Assembly: GCA_036873755.1 (NCBI GenBank)
Contig: JAVTVY010018692.1
Location: forward strand, 1 to 64,000
Reading direction: 5' to 3'
DNA from: Hanleya hanleyi
Lineage: Eukaryota; Mollusca; Polyplacophora; Lepidopleurida; Hanleyidae
Length of the DNA: 64,000 nt
The translations under genes and the position numbers were made by a program. Under the pieces are notes generated by a model. That model ran no database searches and had not been told where the DNA came from. It was given only the letters and a program-made list of their open reading frames with translations. This document shows positions 10,043 through 18,418 of this stretch, one piece after another; position 1 is the stretch's first letter; every line of letters begins with the position of its first letter.

Positions 10043-10388
10043 TTAATAGGTGTTCCAGGCCTTGGGCGGTTGTGTCCGGCGTCGTGTTCGTCGCGGTGAC
10101 TTGCTACGTGTCACGGCTCTGGAGATGTGGGGTGTCCTGATCGAGGATGGTTTTTTAAAGGACCCGCTTCTGGACTAGGGTTCGGAGACCTGTCTTATGC
10201 TTGGCCAACTTGGCCTTCTGAGCCGGAGTCAGTGGTACGTTGCCTTTTAACAGGTTGTACCCGATCTCGCACAGACAGCGTACAAGGTCAGGGTCCGCAC
10301 CGCGTACAATGGATCGGACTAACTCGGGTGGGGCCGTCTTCAATACACGCAGCGTCGGAGCGTGCTCCCGTACTCGCGCAGACATCAT
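10043..10388 (-). pseudogene. Small basic Polinton protein, probably frameshifted
   Basis: The frame from ATG 10388 (or 10385) encodes about 77 residues. It has a SARVREHAP start, a DPDLVRCLCEIGYNLL segment and an LKGNVPLTPAQKAKL motif that I recognise as recurring in small ORFs beside capsid genes of these elements. The frame stops at 10155-10157 after VQKR. An overlapping frame continues to 10043 with a strongly Arg-rich tail (SKSPRRTRRRTQPP). Homologues as I remember them have a basic C-terminal extension, so a +1/-1 lesion near 10160 is likely; two separate small proteins are the alternative. The biochemical role is unknown, and a DNA-binding or packaging role is only suggested by the charge. 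Confidence 0.6.
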
Positions 10389-10419
10389 GTACAACTAATG
10401 CTAGAACCCACAACTCTGC

Positions 10420-10431
10420 TCTTTTTATCTA
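10420..10431 (-). promoter_or_regulatory. TATA-like box of the small basic gene
   Basis: On the minus strand AGATAAAAAGAG lies about 33-45 nt upstream of the ATG at 10388. Equivalent TATA-like boxes precede several other genes of this element at a similar distance. Confidence 0.4.
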
Positions 10432-10542
10432 CTTCAGAGAACAGAGACAAAGTCAACCATGCTGTGGTATTAATTCTTTCTATTATCCCCATCATCAAAC
10501 ACACACACCCCAGCTGGGGGCGCCACTGTGGATGTGTTTACA
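10432..10542. other. Intergenic spacer between basic gene and ATPase
   Basis: A short spacer containing an ACACACAC tract at 10499-10507. No gene was recognised. Confidence 0.4.
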
Positions 10543-11096
10543 TTATTTTTGCATGTACACGTGGTGGGTCTCTCCGGGAAAGATGCCGGTCCGTGGTCGA
10601 AGGTGGTCGGGGGTGGCTTGCTTCAGGTCGAAGAGCATATATCCGTGCTGAGGGGTTGTGGCATCTTTAAAGGCTTCCAACGCAAACGGTGTGCGGCCGG
10701 GATACATCTGTCTCGCCAGGTGCAGCAGTTGAGTGGTATCTCTCGGGTTTTTGAAGACCACCAGGTATTTAAGATGATGTTCCGATGTTCTTTGTTTTTA
10801 CTGAACAGATTCTGCACAATGTAGATGATGCTGAGCCGTCGATGATGGCTGCCTTTGGTAAAGAGTTGGGTGACCCGCGCATCCGTCTCCGCCATGGGAT
10901 CATCCAGAACCACCAAGGTGTCGGGTTCAAAATCGGCCAGGTTGGGTAGGCCTTCCACGAACGTGATGTGGGGTATTCCTGCATACGCTGCCTGCCATTC
11001 TCCGTAACACCACACGACTCGGGCAATGGGAGGGGTGATCATGCTGTCGGTGTGTTCAAGGAGCTTCCTGACGAAGTGCGTTTTGCCGGAACCCGT
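10543..11096 (-). pseudogene. FtsK/HerA-type packaging ATPase, 5'-truncated and frameshifted
   Basis: This is the genome-packaging NTPase of Polinton/adintovirus type. It begins abruptly at its Walker A motif: PTGSGKTHF at about 11095-11070, where the first Gly of the usual GxxGxGK motif is replaced by Arg. The Walker B-like TLVVLDDPM follows at about 10920-10895 and an IYIVQNLF segment at 10830-10800. A frameshift at about 10770 moves the C-terminal part (VVFKNPRDTTQLLHLARQMYP, then PHGY-like HGYMLFDL and a terminal GIFPGETHHVY) into another frame that ends at 10543. Everything N-terminal to Walker A is missing because the gene is joined directly to the integrase upstream. Confidence 0.85.
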
Positions 11097-11897
11097 CGGT
11101 CTCAAATTCTCAAATTGACCTTTGACTTTACTGATCCGTACAGGGTCCCCGACCTTATACACCGCCTTCGTCGTTCGCTGCGATTGCCTGGTATACAACA
11201 CACGCCGGGCTTGGGCTTCATTGGGTTGGGTCACGGCGGTAATGGGGGCTCTCTCTATACTCCGGTGATAGGCTCGATTGTAACCACTCACAAGTTTCGG
11301 GAGAACATCGATGTACCGCCTTGTATTCTTATAGGTAAAATATTTATACATGCGGCCTTTGAATGTCCTGTTGAACCTTTCCACCACGGAAACCTTGGTC
11401 TCGTTGTACATATGGAAGAAAAACACCTTCTGGGCTTTCAGAAACTGTTGGAACGGTCTGTTGAGGAATTCCGTGCCTTCGTCGGTTTGCAAATACAAAG
11501 GTTTGCGCCCGGTCTTGAAGATGTCTTTGAACGCCGCTATGAGATTCGCCCCCGTTTTCGTCCGGATGGGTGCCACCCACGCATACTTCGATAGGATATC
11601 GATGCACGTCAAGATATACCGATTCCCATCGTTGTGTTTGGCAAAGGCGCTCATATCGACCAAATCCGCTTGCCACTGGGCATCTATTCCTCCCACGATG
11701 ACCCGGTTCCGTAGAAAATGGCGACGGACAGATCGATGTAAGGTACAGGTGTCTTGTTTTCTTAACCAATCTCGGACTTGGGCACGTTGTATCCCCTGGG
11801 GTTTGGCCGCTCGATAGAGAGCCGGCAATGCACTATAGGCCGCCGGACTGTCGGGACTGTAGTATAAGTTATCCAACACCTTCTCCCAGCGCTTCAT
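11097..11897 (-). CDS. Retroviral-like (rve) integrase, 3' end lost by fusion to ATPase
   Basis: This is the DDE integrase of Polintons. The start ATG is at 11895-11897 with a TATA-like box just upstream. An N-terminal helical segment is followed by the catalytic core: WQADLVDM with the first Asp, CIDILSKYAW, LQTDEGTEF with the second Asp, and VVERFNRTFK with the catalytic Glu. The SGYNRAYHRSI motif and a PVRISKVKGQFE chromodomain-proximal region follow. The frame then runs without a stop into the ATPase Walker A at about 11097, so the integrase C-terminal tail and the ATPase N-terminus are both gone. The core motifs are intact, giving a possible fused reading frame of 424 codons. Confidence 0.88.
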
Positions 11898-11924
11898 GGT
11901 GACAAATGATGATGGACCCTGGCT

Positions 11925-12372
11925 CTATCGTTTATTTATAACGGGTATATCTTGGGCCGGAGTTTCTTTCTGATTTTCTTCGTTGGCTTCCACAGTGTCC
12001 ATGGTAAATGACCAGTCCAACTCGTCTGATGACCGCTTGATAAGCACTTGATCCACATCTACCACGGCATCTTCCAATGCAGACCATAGATCAGGGTTAA
12101 GGGTAGCCGAGCCAATTGAGCAACGAAAGAGCCGCGTCGGGTGTACACATCGTGACACAAGTGGATGAGGTCGCCGTCCAGTTCACCAGACAACACCCGT
12201 TTGAATTTGGTCCAGCCCTCCCTGGACAGACGAATGTGGGCCGGGCACGGTTGTGTAGGGTCGCATCACAGATGTCTCCCACCTCCTCCATGATATCGAC
12301 CGTATCTGCATAAACGTGCAGGAAAACCTCGGGGGTCAAGCTGAGATACGCCAGTATTATATGCTCCTTCAT
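11925..12372 (-). pseudogene. Unknown Polinton accessory protein, copy 2, frameshifted
   Basis: The ATG at 12370-12372 opens LAYLSLTPEVFLHVYADTV, which aligns with the neighbouring copy (PLTPRVGLHVYEDKV). After about residue 45 the frame drifts, and the conserved continuation appears in another frame ending ATLNPDLWSALEDAVVDVD...RSSDELDW to a stop at 11925. At least one indel lies between about 12250 and 12090. The two copies are tandem paralogues of about 150 residues with matching SSDELxW tails. The LNPDLWSAL...VDQVL pattern resembles the L-x-x-E-Q-W-x-x-L-x-x-x-I-P-x-I-D end of PC4-type transcription coactivator domains. This is a weak hint only. Confidence 0.6.
11932..11943 (-). promoter_or_regulatory. 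TATA-like box of the integrase gene
   Basis: On the minus strand TTATAAATAAAC lies about 35-46 nt upstream of the integrase ATG at 11897. It overlaps the 3' end of the next upstream gene. Confidence 0.45.
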
Positions 12373-12404
12373 GGTCAGTACGTGAATGGTACCAGATTTG
12401 ATTG

Positions 12405-12421
12405 TCTCTCGTATTTATAGG
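12405..12421 (-). promoter_or_regulatory. TATA box of accessory copy 2
   Basis: On the minus strand CCCTATAAATACGAGAG lies about 35-50 nt upstream of the ATG at 12372. A nearly identical box (CTATAAATACGAGGG) precedes copy 1 at 12971-12989, so promoter and gene were duplicated together. Confidence 0.6.
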
Positions 12422-12452
12422 GAGAACCCCGTGAGATCAAAGGATCGGGTGG

Positions 12453-12935
12453 TCAAAGTCTAGCCGGATAATCAATGGCATCGTCGTCTGGTTCATTGCT
12501 AGACATTTGTTCATTGGGTTCTGCCGCTGCTTCTCTCAGGGCACGAGCCCACTCCAATTCGTCTGATGACCGCTCGTCCGGTGTAAACAGCTGGTCCACG
12601 ATAGGCACCACTTTCACGAAGGCTGTCCACAGATCGGGGTCTAGGGTGAAGCCTCGCGTAGGGTCTTGGTAGCGGCCCAGGCGTGTGAAGAAGGGTCCAC
12701 GGTGTACGTAGATGGCATTGTCTATGTGGATGAGGTGTCCATCAAGCTCGTCGCTCAACACAAGTTTAAATTTGGTCCAGCCGTCACGGTGTAGCGTAAC
12801 CGTATTCGATACGGTCTCAGCGCGCGACCAGCAAACATCTCCACGGTCTTCCACGAGGGTGACTTTATCTTCATAGACGTGTAACCCCACCCGGGGTGTA
12901 AGGGGAAGGATGCTCGTAGAACTGGTGACATGGTT
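12453..12935 (-). CDS. Unknown Polinton accessory protein, copy 1
   Basis: This is an open frame of about 155 codons with PLTPRVGLHVYEDKVTLV near the start, VTLHRDGWTKFKLVL in the middle, FTLDPDLWTAFVKVVPIVDQLF, and an acidic tail (SSDELEW, then EPDDDAID) to the stop at 12453. The frame stays open upstream to 13013, but a TATA box (12971-12989) lies inside that extension, so the extension is not coding. The first ATG after the box (about 12932) is in a different frame, so either the start is lesioned by one base or another start is used. Weak similarity to PC4-like coactivator domains is the only functional hint. Tandem paralogue of the gene at 11925-12372. Confidence 0.6.
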   Translation of the reverse strand, partial: NHVTSSTSILPLTPRVGLHVYEDKVTLVEDRGDVCWSRAETVSNTVTLHRDGWTKFKLVLSDELDGHLIHIDNAIYVHRGPFFTRLGRYQDPTRGFTLDPDLWTAFVKVVPIVDQLFTPDERSSDELEWARALREAAAEPNEQMSSNEPDDDAIDYPARL

Positions 12936-12970
12936 GACCCTATGACGATCGTTGAATGACGCACACTGTG

Positions 12971-12989
12971 TCCGACCCTCGTATTTATA
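12971..12989 (-). promoter_or_regulatory. TATA box of accessory copy 1
   Basis: On the minus strand GACTATAAATACGAGGGT shares 12 or more bases with the box before copy 2. It argues that transcription of copy 1 begins near 12950. Confidence 0.55.
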
Positions 12990-13003
12990 GTCAGGTCCCA
13001 CTG

Positions 13004-13240
13004 TCAATGCCACAGCGCCAGAGTCAATAGGGCACAGACCATGACTAGGCCAACCAGCCGTCGCTGATTCCGGCGTGAGCGCTCGTGGTCCATAGCCCGA
13101 GCATCAAGGATGGCTGTCATAGTCCAGTAGTGATGAGTGATGGCACACCTCTCCATCGAGTGCACTCTGTCGAGGACCGCTTCTGTGAACTCATTCAGGA
13201 TCTGGCGTCGCCCCTCGTTGTCGTCGCCATCTGAAACCAT
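13004..13240 (-). CDS. Small tail-anchored membrane protein of the Polinton-like element
   Basis: The ATG at 13238-13240 sits in a good context (GACCATGG) and gives about 78 residues. The soluble part is charged (SDGDDNEGRRQ, RVHSMERC, DARAMDHERSRRNQRR). It ends in a hydrophobic segment LVGLVMVCALLTLALW right at the C-terminus, preceded by Arg residues, which is the pattern of a tail-anchored protein. A TATA-like CTATAAAAC lies at 13376-13384 on the minus strand. The frame extends upstream to 13282, but without an ATG. No family was recognised; a membrane or host-interaction role is inference. It is the last gene before the right terminal repeat. Confidence 0.55.
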   Translation of the reverse strand: MVSDGDDNEGRRQILNEFTEAVLDRVHSMERCAITHHYWTMTAILDARAMDHERSRRNQRRLVGLVMVCALLTLALWH

Positions 13241-13375
13241 GGTCCGAACCACTGCTCGGTAACCCGTGAGCGAATTAACCACGGTCGCATGCTATGAAAT
13301 GCGAGTCGCATAGGGACGGGTGTCCGTCATGGCTCTAAAACCGTAGGAATGGAGGTGTAGGATCCAGAGAGACGT

Positions 13376-13384
13376 GTTTTATAG
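13376..13384 (-). promoter_or_regulatory. TATA-like box of the tail-anchored gene
   Basis: CTATAAAAC on the minus strand, about 135 nt upstream of the chosen ATG. The distance is longer than for the other genes of the element, so a 5' UTR or a different start is possible. Confidence 0.35.
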
Positions 13385-13639
13385 ACCATGTCACTCCTGT
13401 GCGCCTAGAAGTATCTCTACGGGTGTAGTCCGTTATACGTACTATTCTGATGGGTTAGTCCAAAAAAGAGAGCAACAACAACAACAAAGATTACAGCGCC
13501 GGATGATCCCCTGGAAAATCTTTTCCACGTCTCATGGTATAGCTCCGGTGAGGCAGGCTCAGGCTGGTGAGGCAGGCTCAGGCTGGTCAGGTCAAGCAGG
13601 CCAATGAATGCAGCATTGCCCTAAACATTCCCACTTTTA

Positions 13640-15285
13640 TACACCTACATAGAAGTACCCGGATGTAGGCGCGGACGTAGGCGAAAGCATCCCAGTACCC
13701 GGATGTAGGCGCAGACGTGAGCGAAATTCTATTACCCGTCCATTGGTTCTTTTATCGATCGCTCATTGGCTCTTTTTCTCGACCGCTGATTGGTCCAAAT
13801 GGAACTGCCCATCCTTCCCAGGTTAATTTACAATCCCCTTTTTGGGTTCAAGCTCTGTATATCGATGCCGCAACATTGTTGCCGAACCTTGCCGAAAGGG
13901 AGACCGTTGACCTGAATGTGACCTTTGACCCGACATTCACCCGCACGCTTCCGGAACACCCGCGCGCGCGCGTGTGCGGCCGGAGAACCCGCGCGCTGCT
14001 GCCGGAGTAACCCGCGCGCTGCGGCCGGGGCGGGCCCGGCCGGGCCGGAAAAACCCCCACAAACAGGTCAGTACATGCATTCCTATCATGTTCCCAGGTC
14101 ACACCCCATTCACACAAACCCTCATGCATACCCGGATGCAGGCGCAGACGTCAGCGAAATTCTGGCGAGAAAACCCCCACAGACAGGTCAGTACATGTCC
14201 TATCATGTTCCCAGGTCACACCCCATTCACCCAGACCGGAAGTGACGGCATACCTCTAATTTTACATGCACCCATCCATGACTGGATGCCCCTTCACGAA
14301 GGCTTCACTTCGATACCTCACTCGACTCCATCGGACCATTCGTGGCCCACCTAGACGGCAAAAACGTCGATTTCCACACCCGTTTCCCACAATTCCCTGT
14401 CTGTGCATGCGCAGAATGTGAACAACGGCCGAGACACTACTCCAGGCGGTTGCTCCGTCACATAGGCTTCACATGGATACCGCACTCGACTCCATCGGCC
14501 CATTAGTGGCTCGCCTAGGCCCCAGAACGTCTATTTCCATACACCTACTCTACTGCGCATGCGCAGAATGACGTCAGTTCCACGTCACACCCATACTCCC
14601 TCACGTATGCTTTACATTGATACTTCACTCGATCCAATCGGCCCACTAATGGCCCACCTAAACCCCAACACGTCTATTTCATAGGCTTCACAGTGATACC
14701 TCATTCAACTCCATCAGCTCATTAGTGGCTCACCTAGATCCCAAAACGTCTATTTTCATACCCTTTGTCTATTGCGCTTGCGCAGAATGACGATATTCCG
14801 ACCCCACATCCACCCAGTGGGATGCCCCCTCACATAGGCTTCACATTGATACCTCACTCGACCCCATCGGTCCATTAGTGGCCGCCCTAGACCCCAAAAC
14901 GTCTATTTCCATGCCCTTGGTCTACCGCGCATGCGCAGAATGACGATATTTGAACCCCACACCCAGTCCATCAGATGCGCCTTCACGATGGCTTCACATT
15001 GATACCTCATATGACTCCATCGACCCACTAGTAGCCCACCTAGACCCCAAAACGTCTATTTCCATACCCTTTGTCCACCGCGCATGCGCAGAATGACGAT
15101 ATTTCAACCACTCGCCTAGCCCATCAGATGCCCCTTCACGAATGCTTCACATTGATACCTCATACGACCCAATCGGACCATGCAGCGTATTTGAAGTCTG
15201 GGGACTACTTTTTCTCCGCGGAAGCTTTTTTCCGCGACCGCATCACCGTCAGACCGCATTACCGCGGAGGAATATAGGCCCGTAT
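13640..15285. repeat. Right terminal inverted repeat of the Polinton-like element
   Basis: Inverted counterpart of 4935-6570. It runs outward as follows: two copies of CCCGGATGTAGGCGC (13660-13710), three reverse CCAAT boxes (13742-13796), a TGACCTTTGACCC motif (13917-13932), GC-rich DNA, two AACAGGTCAGTACATG modules (14060-14215), then plus-oriented ~155-bp units with GCGCATGCGC cores near 14404, 14552, 14928 and 15079. The outer end GCAGCGTATTTGAAGTCTGG to CGGAGGAATA (15182-15275) is shared with the end of the array at 3609-3700. Confidence 0.85.
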
Positions 15286-15960
15286 TCCCATACAGGCATT
15301 CCCCGTATAGATGCAAATGTGCGAATCAGGGAGATAACCAGGAATATGTCAAAAATCATCACGGGCATCAAGAGTTACCTCCCTTACCGTAATTTTGAGG
15401 GTTCCCGGTTGCGATTTAACATGGGCCAACAGATGGGGAAATTTCCCGGTGCCCCAAAAAGTTGCGCTGAAATGCGGGCTACCTACTACTCCCAATCTAA
15501 TATTGGTCCACTTCCATCCCATAACGTCCACCCCAGACCTGCCTATGCGCTACGCTTGCGCACGATAAGCTTCCAGCGAAATTCACCCAGTGGCCAGGAG
15601 ACCACCTCCCATCGTGTTCTACAGCGCGAGACAGTGCCACACTCCATACCGCAAATGTCCATGCGTTAATTGCCCATTGGACTTAACATCGAAAGTGACT
15701 GAAGTGTACTGTCTTATTTAGAGGCAGATAACTATTGCTGAAGTTAACTTTGACCCGGAAGTGACCTTTGACCCGCAAATTCTCTTTGACCCGGGAGTGA
15801 CCTTTGACCCGGATGTGACGTCATAGTGACGTCACGTCATCATCCTCATGCCTCACCCTCAATTTTGCTAATGAAGAATGGTTTTATATACTACTAACAT
15901 ACACAAGCTACTCTGAACACGCTGACGTCACATCCCTCCCATTCCCGATATCATCCAAAT
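15286..15960. repeat. Relic sequence with TGACCTTTGACCC tandem motifs
   Basis: No gene is supported. Between about 15745 and 15825 the unit TTTGACCCGGAAGTGACC recurs four or five times imperfectly, each junction making a TGACCTTTGACCC DR1-like motif. This is followed by TGACGTCATAGTGACGTCACGTCA (three CRE-like TGACGTCA-type sites, about 15818-15840). A mutated CTATGCGCTACGCTTGCGCA relic of the array palindrome lies at about 15543-15562. Confidence 0.6.
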
Positions 15961-16800
15961 TTCTCACTCCGCGGTGCCATATACTCACATACTGAATAGA
16001 TATCCCCTCATCTTTGATATTAATACATCCATCTTAAAATATGAAATGCGACTGGAAAACTTTATGATGCCTATCAATACAGTAAAATACTACATCATGC
16101 CCAAAAGTCAAGTTGGCATAATTACATACCAAATCTATTTTAAGTCAACAAAATATATCCCCTCCAGTCAAACGTACCTCAGATGTGAGTGTCCGCTTGC
16201 TATGATTTAACACAGCCCGGACGCTGACATCTGAAAAGGGTCACCTGGATATCAGAGCCCTCCCTAGGAAAAGTATAGGACACCGGACACTGGTATCTGG
16301 GGACCACCGTTTCTTTCACACCGGTACCAAAACTACACACTAGAAACAAATAAATAATTCACCCCAAATTGCATGCTGGCATATAGAAAACTATACAGAC
16401 CAGACCACAACAGCCACAACCAAAATTACAGACAATCTCTCATAAAAATGAGAATATCTGCACACAATCTAGAGATTGAGAAAGGCCGAAGCAAAGAAAC
16501 TAACAGGGAGGACCGACTCTGCAAACTTTGTAATGATGGTATAGAAGATGAAATAAACTTCATCTGTACATGTCCAAAAATCACAAACAAACGAAGGAAA
16601 CTATTCCAATACATGCAAACAAAGCTTCTCAACTTTACCTCTTTGGATGACAAAAAAAAAAAAAAAAAATCCTCCTTAACTGTACACCCTCATCATCTCT
16701 ACAGGTATCGAAATTTATACATGAAATGATGGTATACAGAACAAAGCTGCTATCCCGACCCCCTGTCAGGGCTTAAACAAATTCAAACACAACATGAGAC
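15961..16800 (+). mobile_element. Non-LTR retrotransposon (LINE) 3' fragment
   Basis: The frame 16373-16729 encodes KMRISAHNLEIEKGR followed by REDRLCKLCNDGIEDEINFICTCP. This C-x-x-C-x(n)-E-D-E-x-H/N-F-x-x-x-C-P arrangement is typical of the zinc-knuckle-like C-terminus of LINE reverse-transcriptase proteins. An A-run at 16651-16668 interrupts the C-terminal coding sequence. No reverse-transcriptase catalytic motif is present upstream, so this is a 5'-truncated copy. The AT-rich open sequence at 15974-16210 may be more of the same element, but this is unproven. Confidence 0.7.
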
Positions 16801-17520
16801 ACACATCTCGTGTTACACTTGTATATCTACATATCTACATACTAAACTCTATCATACAAAGTACCCTGTTTCTTCTAATTATTCAGATGGCAAAACTAAA
16901 ATTCAGATATCTGCGGATATTCTACAAATTTTACTGGCCAAATTTTCAGTTCTTGGGATAAATAACATATCCAAGTCACAGTACCGGTACTTAGCCTCAG
17001 TTGATATACAGATTTTTGTCTCCTGTTTCTATTGTCTAATAATGTTGTTAGAAAGATTAGAGGAAATAGGAAATACTCATAATATATGTATTATCATGTT
17101 TAGTACCCATAACCTTGCAGGCATTCTTTTATAACGACTGTTACTTTTCTTAGAATTTAGATTCTCTTCCTTACGGTCCCTGTGTATGTTTCCTGTCAAT
17201 ATGTCATTGTGCTTGTATAAACGTTTCTCATTTTGTTGGGAGTTATCTCCCCTTGACCAATGTACATCATACAAAGTTTGCACCTTCAGCATGGCCGCCA
17301 TGCGTGCAGCGACTGTGTGCTGTCCGTTGAAGAGAAACAAGATTTGTCCGGCCTTTTTTACATGTATCAACTCCTATTTGACCTGCAGGACCACGCAGAC
17401 ATGTTTTGTCAGATACAAGTCTAGTCTAGCTAGCGGATTGCCACATAGGCTGGGAGTTTTGCGAGGTGAAAATGAAGAGTGCATTTCTTCCCCGTCTTTC
17501 CTCGACAACAACAACACCGT
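16801..17520. other. Non-coding stretch, no gene recognised
   Basis: AT-rich DNA with short open frames on both strands and no motif, splice-bounded exon or clear repeat. Confidence 0.4.
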
Positions 17521-17656
17521 TTTGATAAAACAACAACAACAACCACAGGTACTCCTATCTACCGTCAATGCTCCGCTGCAGTCGACGGACCACAGGTACT
17601 CCTATCTACCGTCAATGCTCCGCTGCAGTCGACGGACCAACACTCTACATATTTCT

Positions 17657-18247
17657 TAGCTACAACATGTAACCTAGTGATGACGTTTATATATTGACCT
17701 TATATTGTCACTAGGTTACAAACCGCTCCATACCACATTTGTCTTTTATTTTCCGTATGGTATGAAGAATCAAGTTACGGTCACATACCTATCATTTCTT
17801 GGTAGATGGTATCATTTCGAATAGCGGTGACACACTGCCCGCAAAATCCGCTGCCGATTTCATCGCATTTCAGCCAGTTTTTCCAGCAGCTCCCGCTTCG
17901 ATCTGCAAGGCATGTTTCTTTTCGAAATGAACTGCGCATGCGCCAATGCCGTGACCTTTGTAAAACTTTCTCACTGTTTTAGGAGATGTGAGAGATTTTA
18001 ACGACACTCTATTGTAGCCCTTATGTCCCTTGACAAAGGGTTTGTTACAATTAATGCAATTATCCATGCTGTGTCACCGCTATTCGAAATGATACCATCT
18101 ACCAAGAAATGATAGGTATGTGGCCATAACTTGATTCTTTATACCATACGGAAAATAAAAGACAAATGTGGTATGGAGCGGTTTGTAACCTAGTGACAAT
18201 ATAAGGTCAATATATAAACGTCATCACTAGGTTACATGTTGTAGCTA
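17657..18247. mobile_element. Foldback/MITE element with ~170-bp inverted repeats
   Basis: The left arm 17660-17835 (CTACAACATGTAACCTAGTG start) and the right arm 18072-18244 are near-perfect reverse complements. The 12-bp direct repeat CTACATATTTCT flanks it at 17645-17656 and 18245-18256, a possible target-site duplication although it is slightly offset from the arm ends. The central ~235 bp holds a short minus-strand open frame (next entry). Confidence 0.85.
17870..18067 (-). CDS. Short Cys-containing open frame in the loop of the MITE
   Basis: The ATG at 18065-18067 begins MDNCINCNKPFVKGHKGYNRVSL-type sequence (C-x-x-C-x-K-x-F-x-K-G) and the frame covers almost the entire unique loop. 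The CxxC start followed by a basic, Ser-rich stretch looks protein-like rather than random. It could be a captured host exon or a remnant zinc-binding domain. No function is claimed, and expression is uncertain. Confidence 0.3.
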   Translation of the reverse strand: MDNCINCNKPFVKGHKGYNRVSLKSLTSPKTVRKFYKGHGIGACAVHFEKKHALQIEAGAAGKTG

Positions 18248-18418
18248 CATATTTCTATGTCCGTCGACTGCAGTATTGACGGTAGATACATGTAGGATAG
18301 CTCTGGTATAGCCTTGTTCTATACCACGTTCTCATGTAGTATGGAACAAGGCTAAACCAGAGCTACATGTAGGAGTAGCCCTTGTCACGCCAACAAGGGC
18401 TAATGTAGGAGGGGGTAC

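Larger units (their letters stand above)
4930..15285. mobile_element. Decayed Polinton/adintovirus-like element
   Basis: A set of minus-strand genes of one class lies between inverted repeats of 1.4-1.6 kb: retroviral-like (rve) integrase, FtsK/HerA-type packaging ATPase, adenain-like protease, double-jelly-roll major capsid, single-jelly-roll minor capsid and a pX-like core protein. This set defines Polintons and the related adintoviruses. No family B DNA polymerase is visible, and protease, both capsid genes, integrase/ATPase and one accessory gene have stops, frameshifts, an insertion or a fusion. The element is therefore defective. The outer left end is diverged and its exact boundary and target duplication could not be read. 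Confidence 0.88.

Noticed and set aside
10968..11817. Plus-strand frames of 155-208 codons over the integrase
   Set aside because: Antisense to a well-supported integrase with DDE motifs; the antisense translations show no domain.
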